NCBI GenBank assembly: GCA_029961105.1
Contig: JASBVO010000013.1
Location: 1-64,000, forward strand
DNA: 64,000 nucleotides
Source: Micrococcus sp.
GTDB taxonomy: Bacteria; Actinomycetota; Actinomycetes; Actinomycetales; Micrococcaceae
Reading direction: 5' to 3'
The number at the start of each line of letters is the position of its first letter. Positions within the stretch are counted from its first letter, which is position 1. Below, in pieces: positions 1-7,664 of this stretch. The translations under genes were made by a program, and so were the position numbers. Below the pieces are notes generated by a model. That model did not search any database. It was not told the origin of the DNA and saw only the letters and a program-made list of their open reading frames with translations.

Positions 1-99
1 GCCGTCTCCTCTCGGATCAGGCCGGACCCTCACACACCGTTTTTCTTACAGTCCCAACCGGTCCCAGCCGATGACCAGCACGGCGAGGAGGTGGCCTGA
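1..99 (+). CDS. C-terminal end of an upstream protein (partial)
   Basis: Frame 1 is open from the first base to a TGA at 97-99, giving 32 residues that end in DDQHGEEVA. The stop lies 2 nt before the ATG of the next gene, whose ribosome binding site (GAGGAGG, about 84-92) would fall inside this frame, as in tightly packed phage genes. Too little is present to name it. By position before a holin-like gene it could be the tail of a lysis or tail gene, but that is inference. The open stretch is short enough to be chance. Confidence 0.35.
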   Translation, partial: AVSSRIRPDPHTPFFLQSQPVPADDQHGEEVA

Positions 100-101
100 G
101 C

Positions 102-410
102 ATGGCCGCTCGTGAGCTCGTGCAGCAGCTGCCCCAGAACGTGCGCCGCTGGGTGTACGTCATCTTCGCCCTGGTCGGTGTGGCGCTCGGTGCGACCGTC
201 AACGGGTTCGGTACCGCCGAGATCGCCCAGCCGCTGTGGCTGGAGATCGCCGGGTCCACGTACCTGTACCTCGGTGGCGCGTTCGGTCTGACCGCGGCCC
301 TGAACGTCGGGGCCAAGAAGGCCGCCGAGGTGCCGGTCGCCCCGGTGTCGGAACCGGATGCCACCCCGGTGCCGGACGACTACCAGCCCCAGCACCGCGC
401 CAAGGAGTAG
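102..410 (+). CDS. small membrane protein, holin-like
   Basis: A 102-residue protein with two hydrophobic segments, about residues 17-38 and 48-68, a short Ala/Lys turn and a charged, Pro-rich C-terminal tail. Size and layout match actinophage holins, which make the membrane lesions that release endolysin. It follows a possible upstream gene by 2 nt with a good GAGGAGG site and is followed by a strong terminator at 456-497, so it would be the last gene of a rightward operon. Two integrase genes follow. No sequence-specific holin motif can be recognised, so the role rests on size, topology and neighbours. Confidence 0.5.
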   Translation: MAARELVQQLPQNVRRWVYVIFALVGVALGATVNGFGTAEIAQPLWLEIAGSTYLYLGGAFGLTAALNVGAKKAAEVPVAPVSEPDATPVPDDYQPQHRAKE

Positions 411-455
411 ACTGGGACCACCCTTCCCGGGATTGACTGACCCTGCGCATTGAAC

Positions 456-497
456 CGCCCCCACCACGAGCCTCGCGCTCGCGGTGGGGGCGCTTTT
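456..497 (+). terminator. rho-independent terminator after the holin-like gene
   Basis: A 16-bp stem with one mismatch (456-471 against 477-492), a 5-nt loop and a TTTT run at 494-497. It closes the rightward transcript of the holin-like gene. Confidence 0.85.
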
Positions 498-560
498 CTG
501 CTGTCTGTGGACAGAGGCGTAGCTTGTCCGGGGCGGGAGTAGGGTGGAGAAATCAGAAGG

Positions 561-588
561 CCCCGAGGGTGTTGGAGCACCCCCGGGG
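561..588 (+). promoter_or_regulatory. hairpin in the integrase leader
   Basis: CCCCGAGGGTG (561-571) pairs with CACCCCCGGGG (578-588) apart from one G-T wobble, with a 6-nt loop. It lies about 30 nt before the integrase ATG at 622 and has no T-run, so it may limit translation or stabilise the mRNA rather than terminate. An out-of-family upstream ATG at 544 would place this hairpin inside the coding sequence. Confidence 0.5.
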
Positions 589-621
589 CTGCCGAAACCA
601 AGATCAGACCTTGGAGACGAC

Positions 622-1548
622 ATGTCCGAGAATACCCTTGCCCTGGCCACCCGTAACCTCCCGGCACGCGCGCCGGAGGACCTGGCAGCGGCCACGTTCC
701 TCGCCCGCTACACCGGCAGCACGAAGACCACCTACGTCTTCGCACTGCGCCGGTACTTCACCTGGTGCCGTAACCAGGGCATGGCACCCCTGGAGATGAA
801 GCGCCCACTGATCGAGGCCTACATCCGGTCCATGGAGGACGACGGTCTCGCCCGGTCCACGCAGTCCCAGCAGCTGGGCATCATCCGCGGGTACTACCGC
901 TTCGCCGTCCTGGACGAGTACATCGACAAGGACCCCGCCCAGCACGTCCGCAAGCCCCGGGTCTGGCAGGACGACTCCAAGCTCCTCGGCCTCACCCGGT
1001 ACGAGCTCGGTGACATCTTCCGCGCCGCCAAGGACACCGGCCCCACCGAACGCTGCGCCATCGCGCTCATGGGCATGCTCGGCCTGCGCGTCTCCGAAGC
1101 AGCCGGGCTGCAGATCGAAGACACCCGCCACGAGGCCGGCGGCCACCGTGTGGTGAATTTCATCGGGAAGGGCTCCAAGCCTGCCTCCATCCCGCTGCCG
1201 GTGCCCATGCAGCGCATCATCGACGCCGCGGCCGCCGGCCGGACCACCGGTCCCCTGCTGGTTCGACGCCGCGGTCCACTCCACGGAGAACCTCACGACC
1301 GGCGCTCGCTGGCGTGGATGGTCGAACAGCTGGGCCGCAAGGCCGGCATCGATCACAAGGTCCATCCGCATATGTTGCGGCACTCGTTCGTGGGAACGGC
1401 CTTGGACGCGGGGCTGGATCTGCGGACGGTGCAGCAGGCGGCCCGACATTCAGACCCGCGCACGACGGCGAACTACGACCGCGCCCGTCATACGATGGAC
1501 AGGCATGCGGTCCACACGGTGAGCGCGTACCTGGGCGGCATCGCCTGA
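622..1548 (+). CDS. tyrosine site-specific recombinase, XerC/D-like
   Basis: A 308-residue recombinase. The ATG at 622 is chosen because GGAG lies 6 nt before it and the alternative at 544 adds an unrelated GC-rich leader. An N-terminal SAM-like core-binding domain (about residues 20-120) is followed by the catalytic domain. All expected active-site residues are visible: Arg156 in GLRVSE, Lys183 in GKGSK, His250-x-x-Arg253 in HMLRHSF, His276 in ARHSD and nucleophile Tyr285 in TANYDR. It lacks the arm-binding domain typical of phage integrases, so it resembles Xer or plasmid resolvases. It probably belongs to the same mobile element as the integrase at 2048-3196. A bidirectional terminator follows. 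Confidence 0.85.
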   Translation: MSENTLALATRNLPARAPEDLAAATFLARYTGSTKTTYVFALRRYFTWCRNQGMAPLEMKRPLIEAYIRSMEDDGLARSTQSQQLGIIRGYYRFAVLDEYIDKDPAQHVRKPRVWQDDSKLLGLTRYELGDIFRAAKDTGPTERCAIALMGMLGLRVSEAAGLQIEDTRHEAGGHRVVNFIGKGSKPASIPLPVPMQRIIDAAAAGRTTGPLLVRRRGPLHGEPHDRRSLAWMVEQLGRKAGIDHKVHPHMLRHSFVGTALDAGLDLRTVQQAARHSDPRTTANYDRARHTMDRHAVHTVSAYLGGIA

Positions 1549-1555
1549 GCAAAAA

Positions 1556-1599
1556 GAAGCCCCCGTCCGGCACCTATCGAGGCGCCGGGCGGGGGCTTC
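1556..1599. terminator. bidirectional terminator between convergent genes
   Basis: GAAGCCCCCGTCCGGC (1556-1571) pairs with 1584-1599 with one mismatch. AAAAAG precedes it on the plus strand, giving a T-rich end for leftward transcripts, and it sits between the convergent recombinase and lipoprotein genes. Confidence 0.8.
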
Positions 1600-1612
1600 T
1601 CCGTGTCTGTGA

Positions 1613-2014
1613 TTAGCAGCCGCTGGCGACGACGGCCGTGCGGAACGTCTCGGGGTAGCTCGCGTCCGCGGAGTATTGGCTGCCCCAGCCGTGGGAGTCC
1701 TTTTGGTAGGCCGCCTCGGCGGCGCTGCCGACGCACTGCACGTCCCGGGCGACGGCGCCCGGGTCGGGGTCCTCGCCGGTATCCTCCGGGACGGTGATGT
1801 GCGTGTGGACGTAGAGTTCGCAGGCTTCGGCGAATGCTGCCTCATCGGTGAACGCCTCGGCTGGCTGGCCCGTGGCCTCGGAAGCATCCGCGGCAGCCTG
1901 GGCGATGCAATCAGCCTTGGCCTGGTCGGCGGCTGATGCGTTTCCGGAGCATGCGGCCAACGGGATGGCGGCAAGGGTGAGCACGAGGCCAGCTGTCAGG
2001 GTGCGAGCATTCAT
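1613..2014 (-). CDS. small exported lipoprotein
   Basis: A 133-residue protein with a lipoprotein signal: short charged start, hydrophobic core at residues 7-18 and the lipobox LAAC with Cys22 as the lipidated residue. The mature part is acidic and Ala-rich and has four further cysteines (about residues 36, 65, 94 and 133), allowing disulfides outside the membrane. The start has a good GGAGGG site. It lies between two recombinase genes, a place where temperate phages of Gram-positive bacteria often carry superinfection-exclusion lipoproteins. That role is only inference and no family is recognised. Confidence 0.6.
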   Translation of the reverse strand: MNARTLTAGLVLTLAAIPLAACSGNASAADQAKADCIAQAAADASEATGQPAEAFTDEAAFAEACELYVHTHITVPEDTGEDPDPGAVARDVQCVGSAAEAAYQKDSHGWGSQYSADASYPETFRTAVVASGC

Positions 2015-2047
2015 GGTCCCTCCAGGGGGCGGTAGGTGGTGGCCTCT

Positions 2048-3196
2048 TCAGGGTACGGGGCGTCCGGACACCCCGAAGGCCTTCTCGGCGGCTGCGGCGC
2101 CCCGCACATGGGCATCGGGCACCAGGTGTCCGTAGGTGTCAGCCGTGGTGGTGATGGACTCGTGCCCCAGCCGGTTGGCCAGCTCGTACAGGTTCATGCC
2201 CGCAGCGATCATCAGAGAGGCGTGGGAGTGCCGCAGGTCCTGCACCCGGGGCTTCTTAGCCAGGGGCGTCTCCTCGGCCGCCTGAGCGGCTCTGACGGCG
2301 TCGTTCCACGCGCGCTGGACAGCCTTCACCCCGGGCTTCTGCGTGGACACCGGTGGGAAGAAAACCTCGTCCCCCGCGCTCGCGGCCTCCACCAGGGGTC
2401 GGATGGCATCGACCGTGGACGGTGCCAGGGAGACGGTGCGCCGGCCCTTGCGGGTCTTCGGCGGGCCGATGCGCCAGCGGGGCGTGTGGGTCGGGGATTC
2501 CTTCCAGGCTCGTACTACGCGCACGGTGGGGACCTTGCCGTCGAGGTCGAAGTCGGCGGGGGTGACGGCCAGGGCCTCGCTCAGGCGAAGCCCGGAGCCG
2601 ATGAGGAAGCGCAGGACCGGGTGGGACCATTCTCGGGCGTGCGAGATCACGCGTTCGAATTCGTCCATGGTCAGGAAGGTGGTGTCGTCCTCGGTGGCGT
2701 TGCGCTTCGGCAGCAGCCGGCCGTTGCAGGGGTTGTCCGGGCGCAGCTGGCGGCGCACGGCGTGGGCCATGACGCCGTGGAGGAACCCGTGGACATTCTT
2801 GATGGTCTTCGGGGAGGCCTCCTGCTCAAGCTCCCAGCGGATCCAGGCGATCAGGTCGTCCTCGGTGATCTGGTCCACGGGGAGGCCGGTGAAGTCCATC
2901 AGGTGGTTGCGCAGGTAGCCGCGGTACTTCGTGATGGTCGCGCGCTCCACGTTGGTCAGCCGCTCGATGTAGTGCTCGGCGACATCCCCCACCGTGGGGA
3001 CCGTGGATACCTGGGCGAGCAGGGCCCGCTCGGCCTTGGCGGTGTCGTGGCCGGCTGCCTCGAGGACGGCCTTCCACTGCTTGGCGGCTGCCTCGGTGGG
3101 GACGGTCTGGGTGTGCTTCTGGCCGTTGTCCCGCCAGACCACGCGATAGCTGGTGGCGACGCCGTCCTTGTTCCGGCGGACTTCGATGCTGGCCAT
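2048..3196 (-). CDS. int: phage-type tyrosine integrase
   Basis: A 382-residue integrase starting at the ATG at 3196, with AGGAG well placed before it (an earlier start at 3226 is less likely). It has an arm-type DNA-binding domain (about residues 1-50), a SAM-like core-binding domain (about 65-155) and a catalytic domain. Arg204 in GLRLSE, Arg322 in DLRHSHAS, His about 345 in LGHES and Tyr about 354 in TYGHL are visible. The usual first His of the HxxR box is Gln319. The gene points away from tRNA-Met, whose 3' end is 89 bp from the start codon, the standard arrangement for elements that integrate into a tRNA 3' end. The element therefore extends leftward out of the window. Confidence 0.9.
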   Translation of the reverse strand: MASIEVRRNKDGVATSYRVVWRDNGQKHTQTVPTEAAAKQWKAVLEAAGHDTAKAERALLAQVSTVPTVGDVAEHYIERLTNVERATITKYRGYLRNHLMDFTGLPVDQITEDDLIAWIRWELEQEASPKTIKNVHGFLHGVMAHAVRRQLRPDNPCNGRLLPKRNATEDDTTFLTMDEFERVISHAREWSHPVLRFLIGSGLRLSEALAVTPADFDLDGKVPTVRVVRAWKESPTHTPRWRIGPPKTRKGRRTVSLAPSTVDAIRPLVEAASAGDEVFFPPVSTQKPGVKAVQRAWNDAVRAAQAAEETPLAKKPRVQDLRHSHASLMIAAGMNLYELANRLGHESITTTADTYGHLVPDAHVRGAAAAEKAFGVSGRPVP

Positions 3197-3244
3197 GGGG
3201 GCTCCTGGGGGTCTTCGTGGGGACAAACCGGCGGAGAATGGGGA

Positions 3245-3278
3245 CAGGCCCGGAAACTCTCGCGAGTTTCCGGGCCTG
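3245..3278. terminator. perfect 15-bp hairpin downstream of tRNA-Met
   Basis: CAGGCCCGGAAACTC (3245-3259) and its exact complement (3264-3278) with a 4-nt loop, lying 7 nt beyond the 3' end of tRNA-Met. It can end tRNA transcription or act as a processing structure. It has no clear T-run. It also lies where the attachment junction of the adjacent element is expected. Confidence 0.6.
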
Positions 3279-3284
3279 AATCGG

Positions 3285-3358
3285 TAGCGGCGGGGGGACT
3301 CGATCCCCCGACCTCACGATTATGAGTCGTGCGCTCTAACCAGCTGAGCTACGCCGCC
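3285..3358 (-). tRNA. tRNA-Met(CAT), elongator type
   Basis: A 74-nt cloverleaf on the minus strand. Acceptor arm GGCGGCG pairs with CGCCGCT (G-U at the first pair). The D-arm contains AGCTCAGCTGGTTAGAGC, the anticodon stem-loop is CACGA-CTCATAA-TCGTG with anticodon CAT (complement of 3322-3324), and the T-arm carries ATCGAGT. The discriminator is A and CCA is not encoded. The first acceptor pair and lack of a three-GC anticodon stem fit elongator rather than initiator tRNA-Met. Confidence 0.95.
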
Positions 3359-3362
3359 ATGA

Positions 3363-3410
3363 AATGAGAGCGCCCGTGCCGCGGATACATACTGCGCACG
3401 GGCCCTCATT
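3363..3410. terminator. hairpin between tRNA-Thr and tRNA-Met
   Basis: AATGAG and GCCCGTGC blocks at 3363-3379 pair with the complementary blocks at 3396-3410, with a 2-nt bulge and a 16-nt loop. It lies just beyond the tRNA-Thr 3' end and may be its terminator or a processing signal of a Thr-Met transcript. Confidence 0.5.
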
Positions 3411-3414
3411 CCAG

Positions 3415-3486
3415 AGCCCCGACCGGGAATCGATCCCGGGACCTCCATCTTACCAAGATGGCGCTCTACCACTGAGCTATCGGGGC
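3415..3486 (-). tRNA. tRNA-Thr(GGT)
   Basis: A 72-nt cloverleaf on the minus strand. Acceptor GCCCCGA pairs with TCGGGGC, D-arm AGCTCAGTGGTAGAGC, anticodon stem-loop CCATC-TTGGTAA-GATGG with anticodon GGT (complement of 3452-3454), T-arm CCCGG-ATCGATT-CCCGG. The discriminator is T and CCA is not encoded. It is 56 nt upstream of tRNA-Met in the same direction. Confidence 0.95.
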
Positions 3487-3555
3487 AACGACGTGAAACT
3501 CTACCAGTGATTTTCGCGGATGCGAAATCGGGTGGAGTTCCACGTCCGTCACCGG

Positions 3556-5415
3556 TCAGTACCGGTCGCGCGAGGGCTTGTCGAAGGAATTGCGACCGCC
3601 CTTGAAGCCACCCTTGCCGCCCTTGAAACCGCCCTTGTAGCCACCCTTGTGGGCGCCGCCGGAACGGAACGGCTTGCCCTCCCGCTCGGCGCGGGTGGGA
3701 CGGCCGGTGTCCAGCTGCAGCTCGATCGGCCGGCCGTTGATGGTGGTGTTGCCCAGGGCGTCCCACTGCTGGCCGGTCAGGTCCGCCGGCAGCTCCACCA
3801 GGGAGTGGTTCGAGCGGATGTCGATGTGCCCGATCTGGTTCGAACGCAGTCCGGCCTCGTTGGCCAGCGCGCCCACGATGTTGCCCGGCTGCACACGGTC
3901 CTGGCGGCCCAGGGCGATCCGGTAAGTGGCGTTGCCCTCGGCAGGGCCACGCTGCGGTCCACGGGAGCCCCGGCCGTCACGCTCGCCGCGGTCATCGCGG
4001 TCGAAGTCACGGTCCCGGCGGGCCATCTTGGCCGCCGGCAGGTCCGGCTCCTCGGCCAGCAGCGGACGCCCGCCCTGGGCCATCTTCGCCAGGGCCGCGG
4101 CGACGTCCTCGGGCGCGGCGTCGTTCTCCTCCACGTAGGAGTCCACCAGGTCCCGGAAGACCTCCAGCTCGCCCCCGGCCAGCGTCTCGGTGATCTGGGC
4201 GCTGAACTTGTCCAGGCGGGAGGAGTTCACGTCCGCCACCGACGGCATGGACATCTGCTCCACGGTCTGGCGGGTGGCCTTCTCGATGGCCCGCAGCAGG
4301 TACTTCTCCCGCGGGGTCATGAACAGCACGGCGTCCCCGGAGCGCCCGGCGCGGCCCGTGCGGCCGATGCGGTGCACGTAGGACTCGGTGTCGTGCGGGA
4401 TGTCGTAGTTGATGACGTGGCTGATGCGCTCCACGTCCAGGCCGCGGGCGGCCACGTCCGTGGCCACGAGGATGTCGATGCGCCCGGCACGCAGGTTCTC
4501 CACGGTCTTCTCGCGCTGGTTCTGCGCGATGTCCCCGGAGATCGCCGCGGCGCGGAAGCCGCGGGCGTTGAGCTTGGTGGTGAGCTCCTCGGTGGCGTTG
4601 CGGGTGCGCACGAAGGCGATGACGCCGTCGTGCTCCTCGGTCTCGAGGATGCGAGTCATCGCCTCCAGCTTCCACTGGTGGGTGACCTGGAGGAAGCGCT
4701 GGCGGATGTTGCCGGCCGTGGTGTTCTTCGCGGCGACGGTGATCTCGACCGGGTCGTTGAGGTACTTGCCGGAGATCCGCTGGATGGCGCGCGGCATGGT
4801 GGCCGAGAACAGGGCGGTCTGCTTGCCCTCGGGGGTGGCGGACAGGATCTGGTCCACCTCCTCGGCGAAGCCCATGCGCAGCATCTCGTCCGCCTCGTCC
4901 AGCACCATGTACTGCAGGTCGGACAGGTCCAGCGAGCCCTTCTGGAGGTGGTCGATCACGCGTCCCGGGGTGCCGACGACGACCTGGGCGCCGCGGCGCA
5001 GGCCGGACAGCTGCGGGCCGTAGGGCGCGCCGCCGTAGACGGGCAGGACGGTGACGCCCTTGAGGTGCTTGGCGTAGGTTGTGAAGGCCTCGGCCACCTG
5101 CAGCGCCAGCTCGCGGGTCGGCGCCAGCACGAGGATCTGCGGGGTGCTCGCGGGGCCGTTGACGTCGGCCAGCTCGGCCAGCCGGGACAGGGCCGGGACG
5201 GCGAAGGCGGCGGTCTTGCCGGTGCCGGTCTGGGCCAGCCCGACGACGTCGCGGCCCTGGAGCAGCAGCGGGATGGTCTCGGCCTGGATCGGCGAGGGCG
5301 TCTCGTAGCCGAGGTCCTCGATGGCGGCCAGGATCCGGCCGTCGATGCCGAGCTCGGCGAAGGCCGGCGCGGAGGAGGAAGTCTCGTTCAGGTCATTCTG
5401 GGCGTGTTCGGACAC
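3556..5415 (-). CDS. deaD: DEAD-box ATP-dependent RNA helicase (DeaD/CsdA type)
   Basis: A 619-residue helicase starting at GTG (5415) with AAAGGA 8 nt upstream. Visible in order: the Q-motif region (FAELGIDGRI), Walker A AQTGTGKT, PTRELALQ, TPGR, DEADEM, SAT, the helicase C domain with VATDVAARGLD and HRIGRTGR, and a DbpA-like RNA-binding domain (about 500-580). The tail is made of Gly/Lys/Phe repeats (GGYKGGFKGGKGGFKGG) like RGG-type RNA-binding tails. It should unwind structured RNA in ribosome assembly and mRNA decay, mainly in the cold. It stands alone between tRNA-Thr and a divergent membrane-protein gene. A candidate -10 box about 300 nt upstream would give a long leader, usual for cold-shock helicases. 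Confidence 0.95.
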   Translation of the reverse strand: MSEHAQNDLNETSSSAPAFAELGIDGRILAAIEDLGYETPSPIQAETIPLLLQGRDVVGLAQTGTGKTAAFAVPALSRLAELADVNGPASTPQILVLAPTRELALQVAEAFTTYAKHLKGVTVLPVYGGAPYGPQLSGLRRGAQVVVGTPGRVIDHLQKGSLDLSDLQYMVLDEADEMLRMGFAEEVDQILSATPEGKQTALFSATMPRAIQRISGKYLNDPVEITVAAKNTTAGNIRQRFLQVTHQWKLEAMTRILETEEHDGVIAFVRTRNATEELTTKLNARGFRAAAISGDIAQNQREKTVENLRAGRIDILVATDVAARGLDVERISHVINYDIPHDTESYVHRIGRTGRAGRSGDAVLFMTPREKYLLRAIEKATRQTVEQMSMPSVADVNSSRLDKFSAQITETLAGGELEVFRDLVDSYVEENDAAPEDVAAALAKMAQGGRPLLAEEPDLPAAKMARRDRDFDRDDRGERDGRGSRGPQRGPAEGNATYRIALGRQDRVQPGNIVGALANEAGLRSNQIGHIDIRSNHSLVELPADLTGQQWDALGNTTINGRPIELQLDTGRPTRAEREGKPFRSGGAHKGGYKGGFKGGKGGFKGGRNSFDKPSRDRY

Positions 5416-5720
5416 GGGTGTTCCTTTTCGGGGATCGGGTCTGCGGCCGGTTGGTCACCGCAACGCAACGGATTGCTTTGTCTCCGGTGCTCCCCGAGGC
5501 GCGGTCCAACTTCACGCCCGTTCCAACTCACCTGGCGGTCCCCGCCCGGCCGGTTCCGTCAGGAGTGGACACCGCACGGGCGGGCCACGTCCTCGACGGA
5601 GGAACGGCTGGGGGTTGAAGGACCGGCCGCCCGCTGCACCGACACGGTGTCGGGAGGGGCCACACAACTCGATGCCCTCTCAAGGGCATGCACAGGGGAT
5701 CTGACCGGAATGGTCCATCA

Positions 5721-5726
5721 AGTCTA
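5721..5726 (-). promoter_or_regulatory. candidate -10 box of deaD with a ~300-nt leader
   Basis: TAGACT on the minus strand is the only good TANNNT match in the 5416-5764 gap. No convincing -35 is seen. If used, the deaD leader would be about 300 nt (about 5714 down to 5416). The rest of the gap holds no ORF and no clear terminator. Confidence 0.4.
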
Positions 5727-5752
5727 ACGCATCTCCGGACCGGGCCAGCCGT

Positions 5753-5758
5753 TAGGCT
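5753..5758 (+). promoter_or_regulatory. -10 box of a leaderless gene
   Basis: TAGGCT, 6 nt before the GTG at 5765, with no ribosome binding site between them. Confidence 0.6.
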
Positions 5759-5764
5759 CGACAG

Positions 5765-6346
5765 GTGCCTTCTGAGACCCCGGACCACCGATTCGCCCGC
5801 GCCGCCGGCAAGGCCACGCGCGCGTTCCTCGACGGACAGCGCCAGGACGCCGAGCGACTCCGCGCCGAGGCCGAGGCGCGCGCCGAGGCCGAGGCGCGCG
5901 CCGAGGCCGAGGCCCGCCAGGAGCTCGAGGCGCGCCGACGGCGCCAGGCCCGGGCCGACGTCGGCGGCTCCGTGCTGCTGAAGACCGCGCGCTGGTGGTG
6001 GGGCGTGGTGACGGTGCTGTTCGTGCTGCTGGCGGCGGCGTTCCTGACGGCCGGGCTCACCGGACGCACCGACGTCGTCCCCGGCGCGCCGCTGGACGGT
6101 GCGGCCGGCCAGTACGTCCTGGCCGGCCTCACCGGCGTCCTGGCCCTGGCCACCGGCGCCGGGGCCATCCAGCTGCTGCGCGGCAGGCGCAGCGCCGTGG
6201 GCCTGCTGACCGGGGTGGCGGTGATCGTCGGGATCCCGCTGATCGTGCGCGGGCACCCGGCGCTGATCGCCATCGCGGTGGTGCTGCTGGCCGGCGCCGC
6301 CCTGCTGTGGCTGCCGCCGGTCCGCCGCCGGCTCAGAGCGAGCTGA
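5765..6346 (+). CDS. membrane protein with an N-terminal charged coiled coil
   Basis: A 193-residue protein of unknown function. Residues about 20-62 form a highly charged Ala/Glu/Arg helix with three copies of a six-residue repeat (AEAEAR type), encoded by three 18-bp repeats at 5863-5916. Four hydrophobic segments follow, at about 77-98, 117-137, 145-160 and 164-184, ending in a basic tail. The GTG start lies 6 nt after TAGGCT, so translation is probably leaderless. The last 14 nt overlap convergently with metB. No family is recognised. Confidence 0.7.
   Translation: MPSETPDHRFARAAGKATRAFLDGQRQDAERLRAEAEARAEAEARAEAEARQELEARRRRQARADVGGSVLLKTARWWWGVVTVLFVLLAAAFLTAGLTGRTDVVPGAPLDGAAGQYVLAGLTGVLALATGAGAIQLLRGRRSAVGLLTGVAVIVGIPLIVRGHPALIAIAVVLLAGAALLWLPPVRRRLRAS
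5863..5916 (+). repeat. three 18-bp tandem repeats inside a coding sequence
   Basis: Units start at 5863, 5881 and 5899. The first two are identical and the third has one change. They encode the Ala/Glu/Arg heptad-like helix of the protein at 5765-6346. Such repeats can vary in copy number by slippage. Confidence 0.85.
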
Positions 6347-7577
6347 TCGCCCGGTCCAGGTCGTCGATCAGGTCCGCGACGTCATCGATGCCCACGGACA
6401 GGCGCACCAGGTTGTCCGGCACGGCCAGCTCGGTGCCGGCCACGGAGGCGTGGGTCATCTCGGCCGGGTAGTTCATCAGCGACTCGATGCCGCCCAGGGA
6501 CTCGGCGAGCTGGAACAACCGCGTGGTCTCGGCCACCTGCTTCGCGGCCGCGGCGCCGCCGGTGAACTGCACCGAGACCATGCCGCCGAAGCCGCGCATC
6601 TGCCGCGCGGCCAGCTCGTGGCCCGGGTGGTCCGGCAGCCCCGGGTACAACACGCGCTCCACCCCGGGACGGTCCTGCAGCCAGGTCGCGATGGTGGCGG
6701 CGTTGGCCACGTGCCGGTCCATCCGCACCCCGAGGGTCTTCAGTCCGCGCGTGGTGAGGTAGGCGTCCAGCGGGCCGTTGACCGCGCCGGCGGCGAACTG
6801 CTGGAACTGGACCTTCTCGGCGAGTTCCGGATCATTGACGACCACGGCGCCGCCGATCACGTCCGAGTGCCCGCCGATGTACTTGGTCGTGGAGTGGACC
6901 ACGACGTCCGCGCCCAGTTCCAGCGGCAGCTGCAGGTAGGGCGTGGCGAAGGTGTTGTCCACCACCAGCAGGGCGTCCGCGGCGTGCGCGGCGTCGGCGA
7001 GGGCGGCGATGTCCGAGACCTTCATCAGCGGGTTGGAGGGGGTCTCCAGCCACAGGATGGACGCCTTCGAGGCCTCCAGCGCCTGCTCGACGGCGGCCAC
7101 GTCTGCCATGTCCACCACCGTGTGGCCGACGCCCCACGGGCCGAGGATCTTGTTGATGAGGCGGTAGGTGCCACCGTAGACGTCATTGCCCATGACGATG
7201 TGCGCGCCGGGGGCGGCCACCGCGTGGATCAGCGCGTTCTCCGCGGCCAGCCCCGAGCCGAAGGTGAAGGCACGGGCGGCGCCGTCCACCCCGCCCTCGA
7301 GGGCGGCGAGCTGCTCCTGGAGGGCGTCACGGGTCGGGTTGGTGCCTCGCCCGTAGTCGTAACCGCGGCGCAGGGTGCCGACGCGCTCGGGGGCGTAGGT
7401 GGTGGACAGGTGCACGGGCGGCACGACCGCGCCGGTGACCGGCTCGAAGGCCTGCCCGGCGTGGATCGCGCGGGTGTTGAAGCCGGAGGTGGGGTGGAGG
7501 GTGTAGTCGTAGTCCTCCGCCCCGGCGGGCCGGTCGGTCTGGACGTTCTCGGCGGGCTCGGCGGCACGTTCGGTCAT
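6333..7577 (-). CDS. metB: cystathionine gamma-synthase / gamma-lyase (PLP enzyme)
   Basis: A 414-residue member of the Cys/Met metabolism PLP family. Visible: GYDYGRGTNPTRDALQ near the start of the fold, the cofactor-stacking region after FGSGLAAENA, and the Schiff-base lysine Lys232 in HSTTKYIGGHSD. AAAGGA lies 7 nt before the ATG. It is downstream of cystathionine beta-synthase in the same direction (87-nt gap), which favours reverse trans-sulfuration (homocysteine to cysteine through cystathionine), so gamma-lyase activity is likely in vivo. Sequence alone does not separate synthase from lyase. The N-terminus has about 25 extra residues compared with most family members. Confidence 0.9.
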   Translation of the reverse strand: MTERAAEPAENVQTDRPAGAEDYDYTLHPTSGFNTRAIHAGQAFEPVTGAVVPPVHLSTTYAPERVGTLRRGYDYGRGTNPTRDALQEQLAALEGGVDGAARAFTFGSGLAAENALIHAVAAPGAHIVMGNDVYGGTYRLINKILGPWGVGHTVVDMADVAAVEQALEASKASILWLETPSNPLMKVSDIAALADAAHAADALLVVDNTFATPYLQLPLELGADVVVHSTTKYIGGHSDVIGGAVVVNDPELAEKVQFQQFAAGAVNGPLDAYLTTRGLKTLGVRMDRHVANAATIATWLQDRPGVERVLYPGLPDHPGHELAARQMRGFGGMVSVQFTGGAAAAKQVAETTRLFQLAESLGGIESLMNYPAEMTHASVAGTELAVPDNLVRLSVGIDDVADLIDDLDRAISSL

Positions 7578-7664
7578 GACGGATCCTTTCAGCGGGACAA
7601 CGGGGCTGTGGGGCAGGCTGGGAGGCAGCCGGTCAACGGGGCAACAGGTCGATAGGACAGCGGG

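Noticed and set aside
408..413. TAGACT overlapping the stop of the holin-like gene as a promoter
   Set aside because: No start codon or ORF follows within range and a terminator stands at 456-497, so a functional promoter here is unsupported.
5863..5916. CRISPR-like repeats
   Set aside because: Only three directly abutting 18-bp units without spacers, in frame within a coding sequence.
7560..7664. SAM or cobalamin riboswitch before metB
   Set aside because: The 87-nt gap between cbs and metB has no conserved riboswitch core, and metB has a normal ribosome site, so it looks like a plain operon spacer.
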